A DNA stretch of 64,000 nucleotides from Paragyromitra xinjiangensis (taxonomy: Eukaryota; Ascomycota; Pezizomycetes; Pezizales; Discinaceae): positions 558,001-622,000 of the forward strand of contig JBCAMK010000014.1 in the NCBI GenBank assembly GCA_038503065.1, read 5' to 3'. Shown piece after piece: positions 42,901 through 57,069 of this stretch. Made by a program: the position numbers and the translations under genes. Under the pieces are notes generated by a model. The model was given only the letters and a program-made list of their open reading frames with translations, was not told the origin of the DNA and made no database searches. Numbering within the stretch: position 1 is the first letter of the stretch; each line of letters begins with the position of its first letter.

Positions 42901-45849
42901 GTTAAATCGCATTTAGCAAGATGAACCATTGCAGATTGCTAGATCTACGTTCAAGATCAATATTAAGCTTATGTATTCGCCTAGGGCCATTTAGCTAAAG
43001 CGCCACCAAAGTCGCTCTTTCCTCAGCAAGCATTATATTCCAGAACCGTGGCGTAGCATTCGGAGGGAGAGTTCTGATGATATACCCATGGTGGGGGTGG
43101 GTAGCGATATAGATGTGTGCACGAGATCAAATAAAATGGTATATTAGATACAAAAAAGGTGTGGGGCCGTTTGGAGAAGTCAACCTAAGTTTTTGTAAAT
43201 GGTCACTTCTACTAGGTGGGCCGAACTCGCAGTGTAGGAAGGGCTTCGATCCTCCAAAGTACAACAGAACTCTGGAGATCTTAAGAAAAGCGAAAGCAGT
43301 AGACAGAAAGAAGTCATCGATTACACTCTAGGCGGGCTATGGGGGTATTTTGTTGGGCATATTTAAGTCATATTGCAAAACTTTTCGAGCTAATCCCACA
43401 AACCCGCCTTTACATAAAACTGAGAGTACTTTGAATTGGATAGCTTATCCTGGATAGGTTTTGTTCCAGCACAAAATTAGTTCGAATATAAAAGATGTAG
43501 AAACCCGTACGAAACGAGTGATGAATTGTGTTGAAAAGGGATATAGTTTCATGGGGGTAGATTAAACCTGAAGGGTAGATTAAACCTTTGCTCTTATAGA
43601 TATCTATCTAGGCTTGTTTTTCTTTAGCAGTGTTCCCGTAAGTATCATCCAGATAATACAAGTGTGTATTAATAGCAAGACTCTCATGAGACATCACTCG
43701 ATGGTGGAGAGCTTTCTGTTTAGTGAGGATGTTGGCGGGTTGCTCCTGTGATTCACCTATTTCTACGCTTTGATAGCTCCGCCTGTCATAATTATTGCGA
43801 GACATTTCGAGCGGCTAGCGCATGCGAACTGCAATCTTACCCGACTACTAGGAGAGGTAGGCGTTAGTTTGATATATAATCTGGTCTGTAGGACTGGCGG
43901 AAAATCTAAAATGCACAGAACTTAACCTGTTTTTTTCCCACCAAGTGTCGTTTTCGTGGTGGAGGTAAATGATTGATAATCTGGAAGGTGGGTAAAACTC
44001 TAAAATAGAATACCGAAAGAGGATCCAAAATGTTCGTTTTAAGGACCTTATTTTTAGGACTAAAGTTTACGAGATCTTGACAGGGATGTATATGAAGAAA
44101 TGACTACCATAGAATTTCGTGAAATTTGTTCCGGCGTAAGGGGTGGAACATACATGTAGGTAAAAAGTAAGAAAAACGGCCAGTCTAAACTACCTTGGTG
44201 CTAGCATTTACTCCCTTCATACTAGCACCGGAACGAATTTCACGAAATGCTACGTGAGTCGGTGCTGGTAAGTGTGCGATCAAAGGTGAACCAATAACCT
44301 TCTCCTACTAGAAACCGCTATCTATACATGTATTATGGTGGGCTTCAACCACCTTAAAATAGGGTTGGCTAGTTGTTATTGCTACTAGGCTACATTTGGT
44401 CCCTTCTATCAAAGTTTGGCTGTGGAACAGTGGCTTTCGCTTTCTTCCCCCTGTCCCGTTGCTCGTCTAACGCTTACGAAGGCGTAAGAGATCTGTACTT
44501 TCATCATCGCTCTACGTTTTTTATTTGACAGGATCGCCTAGGCAAGACTATCCACTACACTAGTTCTCCTTGTGCTAGGATATCACTCGATCTCTTTTTC
44601 CCACCATAGCTACAAGATTAATAGGCATGATATCCCCATGTGCATAGATAAAACCACTTATTGACAACTGTTTTCACTTCATGCGCAAGGCTCGTGGTAC
44701 ACCCGCCCCTAGAAATCCTTTTAAGAACCCCATGCTTCATGTCAGACGTTATGTATAGTAATCCCGGGAATACCACGAGGCCCAGAATCGGTGAAACATA
44801 CAAAGCCTATTTTACCCGCTCCAACCCACCCGTTCGACAAAGGGATGACCTAGAAATATATGTATATGTGTATCTCACTTCGCTACCTATCCTATGATAA
44901 TACAGGATCATAATTCCTCTTCCACGGTAACAACGTACTGGAATTCTCGCTTGGGTAATCTATATATAGCGAGTGTTGGATTCTCGTGGCGCTAAAATGA
45001 TCACATCCTATCACTCGAACCTCCATTCTGGATTTTGTGCGACAGTTCTATCCAAGTCGGGTTCAATTTCGGTGCGAGTTCGCCACTTTAGCGAATTCAA
45101 TGCACCCCACATCCCGGAGAAAAGAAAATCGGATAAATCAGTATATTACAAGGGCCCAGACAACCTGTCAAGATAAGGAACTTTTTGCCCATTTCCCTTA
45201 TGTGCAGTTTTGAATCTGGAGCATGGAGATGCTAGTATCAGCGAGAAGCTGTGGTAGCTGCTGGGATTCGCTCCTAAGAAGACTACTTGAAGTGGGATAA
45301 GTGAGCCTCCCATGCATAAAGCTGCCGCTGCCAATCGCTTGACAACCTGCATATTTAGACAAATCACTTTAATGTTATCATAAGTTGTGGAACCAGAATC
45401 AGCAGTGGACGGGGCTTTTTTGCAACAAACAATATCTGGCCACATCTCAGCACAACCTGTTGTAGAAATCGATCTCACTCTTATCTTTGTTTTTTTTTCG
45501 TCAAACCATCTGGCTCGCTTCCGGTACCGGTCGCTGTTGCCATCTAGCATCCTGATTACTACTACAAACTACTCTTTCCCTCAACCTCCTATATACCAAA
45601 TATTCATATAGGTATCAGTCCTACTACATCACCACCCCCAAGTGTATGTGTCTCCAAACTTCAATACCGCCGAAGCAGAACCCAATATACCTCTTGACAA
45701 ATAGAACCAATAAATATAATATAAAAAAAGACCAGACTTGAGCCCTATATTCTATCCATTTCGAGACATGAAAAGTAAAAAAAGGCAATAAAACACTCCA
45801 AAAATAGCTTTTCCCAACTCCCCACTCTTTCATTGATTCCATCAAGGAC
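39903..45849. other. 5.9-kb gene-poor stretch with a MITE and many short motif copies
   Basis: No gene is supported. It holds the foldback element at 44110-44252, TACATGTA at 40398, 41342, 44151 and 44325, and ATCACTCG or its complement at 40520, 41174, 43515, 43693, 44582 and 45010. The ORF at 45146-45550 on the minus strand has no recognisable family and is probably incidental. Bases 45600-45849 are the A/T-rich 3' flank of the transporter gene. Confidence 0.45.
44110..44252. mobile_element. Short foldback MITE, 139 bp with TA flanks
   Basis: The segment 44112-44250 is flanked by TA on both sides (44110-44111, 44251-44252). Its ends are inverted repeats of about 25 bases: GAATTTCGTGAAATTTGTTCCGG at the left and CCGGAACGAATTTCACGAAATGC at the right. 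An internal hairpin (GGTGCTAG with CTAGCACC, 44195-44228) overlaps the right repeat. The termini differ from the 5.7-kb element, so this is a separate family. It has no coding capacity. TA duplication again suggests mobilisation by a Tc1/mariner-type transposase. Confidence 0.7.
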
Positions 45850-48185
45850 TTAATCAATACACTGGCATCTCTCATCGGTATCTGCAGGTCTTCTCCTATC
45901 ACTCAACGAAGGACAGCTGACCGCCAGCTTCGGATCCGCGCATTTGAACGTGATCATCCAACTTTTCTCCATCACACGACCAAATGAGGGATGGTCCGGT
46001 TCATCAGTGCCCTTGGCCTCCTTGTGGATCCAGTGTTTCTTGTCGCTTTCCAAAAGCGTTCTCAGGTGCTCATAGATATGCTTAGGAGTGCCCCTAATAC
46101 GTTTGGCAGAAACAATGAATTGACCGGAGTTTGAGAGGAGCACGTTGGAAGCAGGACAGATTTCAGAATATACGGCGGCGAAAATCTCCGGAACACGGCT
46201 CAAGTTATCCTTGCCGCTCCATGGATCTTTACACGAACCGCAGGCACAGGTGCCATATCCTGAGCTGAGTGAAAGAACACCAGTGCGAGGCTTGAAGTAC
46301 TCCTCAATACGACCTTCGACTGCTGCAATATCCTTGAAACCGCCGTTAAGGAATACAGTGTGCTCTGCGAGGTCATCCCATTGGTCTACGATATGCGCTA
46401 GATATGTGTCGTCGTCTCCTCCAGCAGATCCTAGCATCTTTACCATGGCTGCGTCGGTTTGTTGCTGGATGTTAGTTTGGTCTGATTTCGGGTCCCTGAA
46501 ATAGACGACGACGCGGGGATCGAGGCCGGCGAAAGCACCAAAGCCTTTAATTTGCTTCAAACCAAAGCCGACTTTCGAGGGGATTTCGGTCTTCATGCTG
46601 ATGACAATATCGAGTTTCCGTGGGGACTTGTAATTCGTATCCGGAGTGCTGACAGGGAAGATCCCAGGGAGTATTGCCGACGAATCAGGAACTCTAGACC
46701 CAGTATATCCCGTGTTGCTTCCTGCGCTGTTATTTCCCCCATACAATGTTCCTAAGCCGAGTAGTAGGAATATCACAGTCGCGCCAATGACTGTAGCTTT
46801 TCGCAAGGCTGGATAAGTGCTGCCAAACCTCTGCCATGCCATTGTGCCATCGTTTCGAATTCTGGCGTAGCTCTCCTTGAGTTTATCAGCTCCAAGCTTG
46901 TAATAGACGAGACCTCCCAATGCAATGCTGTATCCAAACATCTGAAGAACAGAAAGAGGGTCGCCCCAGATCAAAACCGAGGCGCAAACGAGGAGGATAT
47001 CCTTTAGTACACCACAAAGGGTAAGAACCAAGGAGGAGGTTTTCCCGATCTGCAGAAGTTAGCTATTACCATGCAGAATTACCCGCCTATATAGATTCTT
47101 ACCAAAAACACGACCGACACATTCAAACAAAAAGCTACCATAGCATTTGCCAATAGGGTAAAAAAGCCGACGCGCAAAATGTCGCTCAATCCAAGCGAAG
47201 ATCCCTCAAAGATGAGATACATGAGGAAGTTCATGGCCGCGCAGACGGGAGCAAAGTAGTATAGGGATACCAAAGGATCCATCTTGAACTCTGCTGATGA
47301 CAGAAGCCTCTGTACCATCACAAGACGGATAGCCTCAAAAACAATACCGACGACTTGGTAGACAAAACCGGTGAGATTGAACGCAATCTCTCCGTAGGAG
47401 GCGATAACAACACCGATAACGATGAAAGAAACATTACCCAGGACTTTGAGATTAGGCTTATCAATTGCCAATCCCCATCCCGCGAGAAGAACTGCCACTG
47501 GGGTAGTTGCCTGTTCGGTTACAGTGAGCTCTAATGGACTGTGGATATGATCCCTAGGAAGGGCATGTCACACCTTCAGCATCTGAATGAAAGAAACACT
47601 GAGATACAGATATGCTTTGTTGCTGCAAATCAAGCTTAAACTAAAAAAGAATCCGATGGGTACAATTGCTCTCAAATATATCTTTCCGGTCATCTTAACG
47701 GTATGGCGGCCATCGAGAAGGGTCGAAGTTCTCGCAAGGATTTGTGTCGCGATCGTCGCAAATAGCAGATGCCATGTTGTGAGGAATATGGCTATATTGG
47801 TCCAATTATTATTTAGCTCCATCTCCGAGGAATGATGTACAGGCAGGGCGCAGGATGAATAGCTGGGGCCTTACGGAAAGCTGCAGCAAACCATCAGTAA
47901 TTGAATCGTCAAAATTCCTAAATCTTCGGGGACTTACAAAATTGCAGTGTAAATAAAATCCATTTATTGAATAGGATGACGGATGAGCTCATCCCAATCC
48001 ATATGCTGCGAGGGGGAAAACATTAGCTTCCCACCCTGTCCGTCAAGTCCAACTCAAACTCACACTACATAGACTGCTGGGTGCAGAGATGGTTTCGGGG
48101 CCGAAGTAACGTTCGGTACTGGCAGCGTGGGCTCTCGAGAACCTAAGGAATCGCCATTCCTCCCGTCGGAGGAATCACCAGCCAT
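45850..48185 (-). CDS. TPT-family nucleotide-sugar transporter fused to a DUF3431-like domain (candidate GlfB), 6 exons, 673 aa
   Basis: Minus-strand exons: 48185-48064, 48005-47938, 47880-47875, 47791-47574, 47510-47103, 47049-45850. Exon 3 is six bases; it restores the SFPIFLTTWH phrase of TPT/DUF250 transporters and keeps frame. Residues ~38-345 are a multi-span TPT/SLC35-type carrier (LFNKW, FLTTWHLLFATI, SLICSNKAYLYLSVSFIQMLKA, TTPVAVLL). An extra hydrophobic span follows (~358-377), then residues ~418-650 resemble DUF3431: HTYLxHIVDQWDDLAEHTVFL-type phrase, a Cys-rich loop (TCACGSC), VYSEICPASNVL, SGQFIVSAKRIRGTP. With both carrier ends cytosolic, the extra span would put DUF3431 in the Golgi lumen (inference). 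It is divergently paired with UDP-galactopyranose mutase, as glfB is next to glfA in A. fumigatus, so UDP-galactofuranose is the likeliest cargo. Confidence 0.85.
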
Positions 48186-49537
48186 GGCTAAAGTCTAGGA
48201 TCACAATCCAGGGGGAAACGAAGGGCAAGTAAAGAGCGGAGGAAACGAATGGCAGCGATGACGGGCGCGGGTGATGGAGCGTGGGAAGGACAAGAGGGTA
48301 AAAACGCGTTCGAACGCGATAGAGAATGAAAAGTGGAACTCTGTCTAAACAGTGAACCTAAGAAGAAGGAGGAGGGAGTTAAAGAGCTGCGGGTTGTTCT
48401 GGCGACGTCTAAACAGGGAAAAATGCAGTGGAGGATTTACCTTGATCCACCCACCTGTCGACATGCATACCACCACTGGGAACGTGTTACCAAATTTTAC
48501 CAAGAGCGATACGTTATCATATTCTGCGTAACCCCTACACATTTTTCCCCTTAAAATAAATTATCGCTTTCTAGCAGTCCATTGACCAACAGCCCCTCGG
48601 CGAAGATGCGCGACGACGCCAATGGGCAAAGAAGAAAGCTTATCATAATATGCACTAAAGGCAACTGGGCCCCTTAACACTCTCGCAAACTTGATAGTGG
48701 AAGCCAGTGTAACTTAACCTCACTTGAAAAGACAATTATAGAATGTTTCAGTCACGCAATAGAGTAGTTTCCTAAAGATACCGGGAAAACGATGCGGTTA
48801 TCCGTTGTGCCTAGGCTTGTAACAAGCACGAACCCTTGCGCAATGTGAGGCTCAAATAAACACCAACCCCATCGTGAACCCCGCCGGAAAGAAAGGCAAA
48901 TCATGGGCGGTACATACATAACGTTGCGGCTCCGAAATTCTCATACTTTCATGCAGATAAACCCTATCACCGTCCCTAGATACAACACGTTCGAGCTCTT
49001 AGATTAAGACCTCACTTTACTGGACTGCACTGTCCACGGCACAGTAATGAGCGCAAAATGATAAGCACAACACAACGGAGGAGACTCCGTTGGCATCTGA
49101 ACAGGACGTAAGCAATTACGATGATCCCGTTACCGGGTTTGATATTCTTCGGAAATTGCTATAGATAGCCAACCTAGCCGTGTCGACCCCTTTGGTGTTG
49201 TCCCTAACCCGAGATCATCCTTTTCATTTTCTCATTAAGTTTTCTAGTTATTGTAGCTTGTTGGCTAAGTTGCGGAGCGACAAGGCGTGGGGACTTGTGG
49301 GTCAGGGCTCCCAGGGCTTCGGTCCAGTTTGAAATCTCATCGTAGCTCGCTGCTGTCTACAGAGTACATGTAGACAACGTCCACGCCCACGTCCCCTTTT
49401 CCTCTTTCTCTCCTCCATTTCTATTCCCCCAAGTATAGAAGTACTCCTACCACAGAAAATCTCTTTCGTCTCATTTCAATTGCAAACTTTTCACCGTAGT
49501 TGAATACAATTTCAATTCCAGTCACCCCCGCACTATC
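48186..49537. promoter_or_regulatory. Shared divergent promoter region of the transporter and mutase genes
   Basis: This 1.35-kb interval separates the start codons of the two head-to-head genes and contains no gene. A pyrimidine-rich stretch at about 49385-49440 (CCCCTTTTCCTCTTTCTCTCC) marks the mutase leader. A TACATGTA palindrome at 49365 lies just before it. The head-to-head layout would allow joint control of UDP-galactofuranose synthesis and export into the Golgi. Confidence 0.55.
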
Positions 49538-51488
<1,951 letters not shown>

Positions 51489-52590
51489 ATGCCCGTCGAC
51501 TCGTTGAATAGATATACTGTTTGAAGTTTATGAGCGAGCGACTGCCTTAGGATAGACTAAGACTAAGAAGAAAGCGTTGTTTTTGTGTTTGCTTTTTTTT
51601 TTCTTTTTGGATAGATATCCTATATCTTTGGACATGTGTTGTTTATGATGAATTTTTGACATAGTTATAATCCTGTAACGAAAGAAGACTGCGGAGGTTT
51701 CGGTGAAATATAAATCTGATTAGATAAAAATAACAAGAATTTCCCCTTCGATTGCCTGCCGAAGGAGCTATCTTGCTCGGGCTTCAAGAACTCGGTAAGG
51801 TGGAATCTACCCAATCTGCTCCGCATGTCTTGGCAGCATCCACGTTACGAACATGCCCCTCCTACGGCACAGGATAAGTAGCCTAGCGACACCTCACCTG
51901 CCAACTAAAACTACATGTATTATGGCAACTCCTCTTGAGCTCGATCCTAATGCAGAAGTTACTTGTTTATATCCCTGATACATGCGATAACATGGCTACC
52001 TAACAAATCACAATTAGTGCATCAATTTACTTGGTGATCGATACTAAGGAGGTGGTTTTTATTTAACAGTGAAAGAAAAACTTAATTTAGATATTATACT
52101 TTAGGTTGCTATTACGAGAGTCACCCAACTAAGCACGTGGGCGGGAGATCTTCAGCAAAAACGCTGAAATGATAGTGCGATAGTCAGGGGTAGACGATCA
52201 TTCCAGGATGTGATACGAGTGAGAACTGATGCTCCTAGATGTGACTGCATGAGGCTCCGATTAAGATCATGACATCTTCACGCCGAACATGAACCTAATT
52301 TTCAATTCTTCCACAACGGACATCTTCCAGTAAACCCAAGCCGGAAATTCAGGGGCTGCTGGCGTATTACGAGTGATTTCTTGTAAAAGGCCAAGGATTA
52401 ACTCGATGAAACAATCCCAATTTCCTAACTTAGTGCATATATACGTATCTCTATCTCCCATAGCTACCACGCCCCATCAAGTACAAGGAAAATCCTCCCA
52501 TACATTTCAGATCAAAATCAGAAACCGAAAATCAAAACCGAAACGGATATAACGCCTGAATAAGAACATTTCCCACCGTAGGAATTGTAC
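51489..52590. other. Intergenic stretch between convergent genes
   Basis: No gene is supported. A T-rich 3' region follows the mutase stop near 51590-51610. TACATGTA is at 51912, followed by TTATGG as in the 44325 copy, and CGAGTGAT is at 52370. The 67-codon minus-strand ORF at 52267-52470 has no recognisable features. Confidence 0.45.
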
Positions 52591-54100
52591 CTATTCTACT
52601 GCAGAAACACCTTCACTCACCAATACTGGATTCTGCATATCAAACACAAACTTAAAGTCCTCGCCTAATTCCTTTCTCATCACGGTTACCACTGCGTGCA
52701 GCACGTTCTCAAACACTCCCATACTCGCAGGATTTTCTTTATCGTTCTCATCTCCCTGGTGAACTCCTGTCTTGACCAAGCAGGTACTCCATCCATAAAG
52801 ATTCCCTCCAACGATGTCGCTCTGCGGGTTGTCGCCAATCATATAGACGTTTTGCGGAAGTACATTTTCGGAGTGGATCTCCTCCATCCAAGATGAAAGA
52901 CATTCATCAGCAAAGGTATAAGTGGCGCGCTCGGGCTTCCCATAGATTGTACGCTCAAGTTCAACACCAGTTATAGCCTTGTACATGGCCTCCAAGGCAA
53001 GACGGAATGTCCCCTGGGACATACGAGGGTATTTGTGCTCAGTTGGACACAAGAGGTCACCTAAAGGGATTGTGTGAGTATACAATCAGTTGCTCGCTTT
53101 TTAAGTTTTAATGGTGGGTGGCTGACCGTGAGAGAAATAGATGGGAACGCGTTGGCTGACAGGGTCCTTTGCCCTAGTGCCTAAACGCCCGTTTTCAGCT
53201 TGCAGAAGGTCCATGATTATCTGCGAATCGGTAGCATAGTCTCTCGAATCAGAGAAGACTAGAATAGCTTCGATGTTGGTTTGATGGAAATCCCTTGGAC
53301 GTGCAGAAGCTCTCTCCCAGGTTCCGAATGTGCGGTATGGCGCAATACTTTCGTCCCAAGCAACAATGTCATTTGGGACAACTACATCCTTGAATCCATA
53401 AAGCTCTGCGACTTCTCGACATCTATATCCCTCACCACCGACTACTAAGACTGTACTATAGTACTCTGCCAGCGCCGACATTGGAGTATGTGACTGGATG
53501 AATTGCTTCGTTGAGATGGGAGACTTTAGGATCCTGCTTAGCTGTGCACATCGTTCTGCCTCAGGCTTTCCTGATCCGTTGGTCAGGAATATGTGTGGAA
53601 TCTTGAGGCCGAGCTCATTCTGTCCGTTCAAGATCTCCAAGGTTTTCTGTCCTTCGGGGATTACACGATCTCCGTGAACGAGAACTCCGTCTATATCGAA
53701 GATGAATGCAATGTTCTTTGCTGTCTTAACCTTCTCTTGTGCGAGGTCCTGAGCCTTCGAAGCAAGGATGTTGAAGGACGGCTGTGTAGGCAGTAGACCA
53801 GGGCGGTAAAGCTGAGAGGGACGCTTAACGCGAGGAATCGGAAGGGAGGCACCGAAAGAGTTTCGAGAGCCACGGCGATCTCTTTGAGAAGGAGCTATGG
53901 AGAGCGAGTGCATCAATTTTTCGGATTCGCCCAAGGCAGAACGGGTTGCCTCAATTTCGATAACATCTTTATTGTCGCCGGGAATTGGAAGTGACCCATG
54001 CTCAAGGCTAAAAGGTTGTTAGAGCTAGATATCGGTGATTGGGGGTAAACGCTCACTATTTTTTGTTGACTTCCTTGAGGTTTTCGAAATTAGATGCCAT
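52591..54100 (-). CDS. HAD-superfamily hydrolase, CECR5/TIGR01456 type, 3 exons, 464 aa
   Basis: Minus-strand exons are 54100-54057, 54007-53127 and 53060-52591, with matching phases (2 and 1). An N-terminal extension of about 110 residues, rich in Arg and Ser, precedes the HAD core: motif I FDIDGV (Asp119 and Asp121), motif II FLTNGSGKPE, an IYGKPERATYTFAD segment with the motif III Lys, and motif IV MIGDNPQSDIVGG (382-394, with Asp385). The phrase PIYFSHGDLLCPTEHKYPRMSQGTFRLALEAMY is characteristic of the CECR5-like subfamily, often mitochondrial and of unknown substrate. Both motif-I aspartates are present, so phosphatase activity is possible. The basic, Ser-rich N-terminus might act in mitochondrial import, but this is weak. 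Confidence 0.9.
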
Positions 54101-55228
54101 GTTGAACTTAGGACGGAATTTGGATCGATGAAACAGCTTGCAGTGTGTAGGTATGGAAGGCTAGAGATACTACCGAGAAATCTTTTAGGAGGATAGGTAA
54201 AGTATTTATATGGAATGAATTAACTTCAGTAAACAGGTATAGTTGGTTAGATGGATGAATTTTTTCTTCCTCAAAACTCGATAGCTTCACCGCGGCCTGT
54301 TTGGAAATGCCTACTTAGTTGGTCCCAAACCAACGCTTTCTCTCGGAAGATGCCTGCCGTAAGAACCTCATCTGGTAGCGAGGATCATTTCCGAATCCCA
54401 ATCTTAATCGATTCCCTGGGGCAAGCACATGCGAGCTATCTATAATAATTTTCTTGCCAGAAGAAATCTCATACAAATAAAATGATATCGCAGTTCCGCA
54501 AATTTTAGCTCCAAGATCCTAACAATTTAAAACAAACGAGTTGTGATTCTTGAAAAAAAAATTTTCTTGACCCTTGTAATTACAATGATTTTAGCGTCGA
54601 GTATCTGAAGTTAATCGGATGTTACTTCACTGCCATAACCCGAGGGAACTCAGCTCAGAATGACATACGATGGGATTCACATGAACGTCAGAGGTGTAGT
54701 GAGGTTGATCATCGGGAAAACCATATGCAACCAAACCTTAATTGAACTAGGCAAACCAGGCCGAAGAAACTTCGCGCCAGTATTGCGTCATTGCTTCGGC
54801 ATTCCTAGATGTCGGAGTCAACACCGGCAAGAAATCCCTCGGCCGGAGTTGCGGTACATGGGTTTTCAAATTTCTTACCCGACCAGATCGACGTATGAAG
54901 CTCTATTGCGGATGGAACCTGATCTTTACGGTTAATCTAAGTAAAAATTCGGAATCTTAGCAACAAAACCCCAGCATGAAACTGAGAAACATGCAAGCGG
55001 CAAGCCGTTCTCTAAGTACAGTAAACTCCTACGGGCCGTGATCTGCATAGATGTCGTTCAGAATTTAGACGATGACATCAGAGTGGGTATACACCTCGGA
55101 TATCGGAGCTCACTTTCACTACATGTAGTAATGTGAATAATTGAGCATGGGGTGTAGTTATGATAGACTCGATTTCGCTGTTTGGGAGAGGAAACTACAC
55201 GAACGACACACCAAACTATAGGTTCCAT
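54101..55228. other. Divergent intergenic region between the HAD and aldo-keto reductase genes
   Basis: No gene is supported in 1.1 kb. TACATGTA at 55121 is the centre of a 12-base palindrome, ACTACATGTAGT, 108 bases upstream of the reductase start. The open frame at 54660-54935 lacks any recognisable family. Both genes are transcribed away from this interval, so it contains both promoters. Confidence 0.45.
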
Positions 55229-56316
55229 ATGTCTCTAGGAAGAACCTTCACATTGCCCACGGGAGCAAAGATTCCTGCGGTTGGGTTTGGTACCTTTGCG
55301 AGTGAAGGTTCTAAAGGTGAATCCTACAAAGCTGTGAAAGCGGCCTTGAAGGCTGGATACAGGTGCTCATTCAACAATCTTTGGGAAAGCTTTTTGCGGA
55401 GACTAACATCTAGAACGCAGACATCTCGACTGCGCGTGGTTTTACCAGAACGAAGATGAAATCGGTGACGCAATCCAGGATTTCCTGAAGGAAAGCAATG
55501 GCACCGTTAAACGTGAAGACCTCTTTATTTGCACCAAAGTGTGGAATCATCTTCACGAGTCCGATGAAGTCAAGTGGTCTCTTGAGGATTCGCTAAAAAA
55601 GCTGAAGCTTAATTACGTGGATTTATTCTTAATCCATTGGCCTATCGCAGCGGAGAGAAATGATGACTACAAGCCTAAGATTGGGCCTGACGGAAAAGTA
55701 TAGTTTACACTCTTAGAGATCCTATCATGTTATTAAATCACTAATGAAATATCTGCAGTATGTGATCAAGAAAGAGCTCACAGAGAACATGGAGCCAACT
55801 TGGAGAGCAATGGAAGAGCTTTACAATTCAGGCAAGGCCAAAGCCATTGGTGTCAGCAACTTCACCATTCCGCACCTCAAAAAGCTTTTTAGCTTCGCGA
55901 AAGTCAAGCCTCACGTTAACCAAGTCGAAATTCACCCATTCTTACCTAACGAGGAGCTTCTTGAGTTCTGCAAGAAAAGCGATATCCTGCTCATCGCATA
56001 CTCACCGCTTGGTTCCCAGAATCAAGTTCCGACAACAGGAGAACGGGTATCAGAGAACCCAACACTAATTGAAGCCGCAGAGAACTCGGGTCATACTTTG
56101 GCGCAAGCTCTGATTTCGTGGGGTATTAAGAGGGGTTATTGTGTACTGCCGAAGAGCAGTAGCCCTGCGAGAATCGAGAGTAATTTTCAGGATTACGAAA
56201 TGTCTGACAAGGATTATGATGCGATCAACGCTGTCGCGAAGGGGAGGCATTCGAGATTTGTTAATATGAAGGACACTTTCGGATACGATGTTTGGCCCGA
56301 GGAATCGGTAGCGTAG
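55229..56316 (+). CDS. Aldo-keto reductase, 3 exons, 322 aa
   Basis: Exons are 55229-55362, 55421-55697 and 55759-56316; junction phases are 2 and 0. The protein is an (alpha/beta)8-barrel NADPH-dependent reductase of carbonyls or sugars, like xylose/glycerol-dehydrogenase-type AKRs. The catalytic tetrad is complete: Asp48, Tyr53, Lys84 (FICTKVW) and His117 (LFLIHWP). Other family features are IPAVGFGTF at the start, KAIGVSNF, VNQVEIHPFLPNEELLEFCK, IAYSPLGS and the cofactor-binding LPKSSSPARIESNF. An in-frame ATG at 55160 would add 23 residues, but the family start MSLGRTFTLPTG fits better. The substrate is not predictable. The gene lies upstream of the second F-box-like/ankyrin gene with no evident link. 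Confidence 0.93.
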
Positions 56317-57069
56317 TAACAAGCAATTAGGAGCTTATTGGGACGGGAATGTTACGAGCTTCGACGGCCATAGGGGCTTTTTCTTAGATATATTCTAAAG
56401 ATTTGGGATGTCTTTCTTCCCGCATTTGACAGCGAAAATAGATCGCAGGCATCGTTAGCTCCATTATGAAATATTGTGCCCCCACCAACCCAGCATCAAT
56501 ACTGTCTCCCACCTTATAAGAGTTTCCATTACACAAACGAGACACTTTCTACAGCTAAGGCCATCTAGAATCTTTCTTAACTCCCCTAGAAGTCATTGAT
56601 ACAGAAAAAGACAGCGAGTAGGTTTAAAGAGAGCAAGAACAGTCCTATCATGACAGAATTGGTTACTGGGGCTGTGTGAAAATCAGAGCTTAAGTGGAGG
56701 AAATCGGGCGGGCATTCATAGAATAAACCCAACGATGCTATGTATCGCGAATGACAGCCTATGACTGGCGTAATCCTTCTACTAGCCATGGCATTCTTTA
56801 TAAATTATGAAAGAAAGAAAGCATAATAGTTCCGACGAGCTGCTCAGCTAGCGGATGAAAGATTTATACTTGGCTGATTCACCTAGAATGATCTTGTAGG
56901 CCGGGTGACTGATCATGATGCTGCGTAGATCCAACCAAGATGCGAATCCACTAAAAATCTAACTGAATTCTAAAGTATATAAAAGGGTTTGATCACATAG
57001 CTTTACAATGCATGAAGGCAAAAATCAACAGCCCCTCAGGTTATTCCTTTAACTCCTGTCGAGCAAATC
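56317..57069. other. Intergenic stretch between convergent genes
   Basis: No gene is supported. The sequence holds the 3' flanks of the aldo-keto reductase and of the minus-strand ankyrin gene. No repeat or motif stands out. Confidence 0.45.

Noticed and set aside
45146..45550. 134-codon minus-strand ORF
   Set aside because: It has no recognisable domain or homologue-like motif and lies in a gene-poor stretch, so it is more likely chance than a gene.
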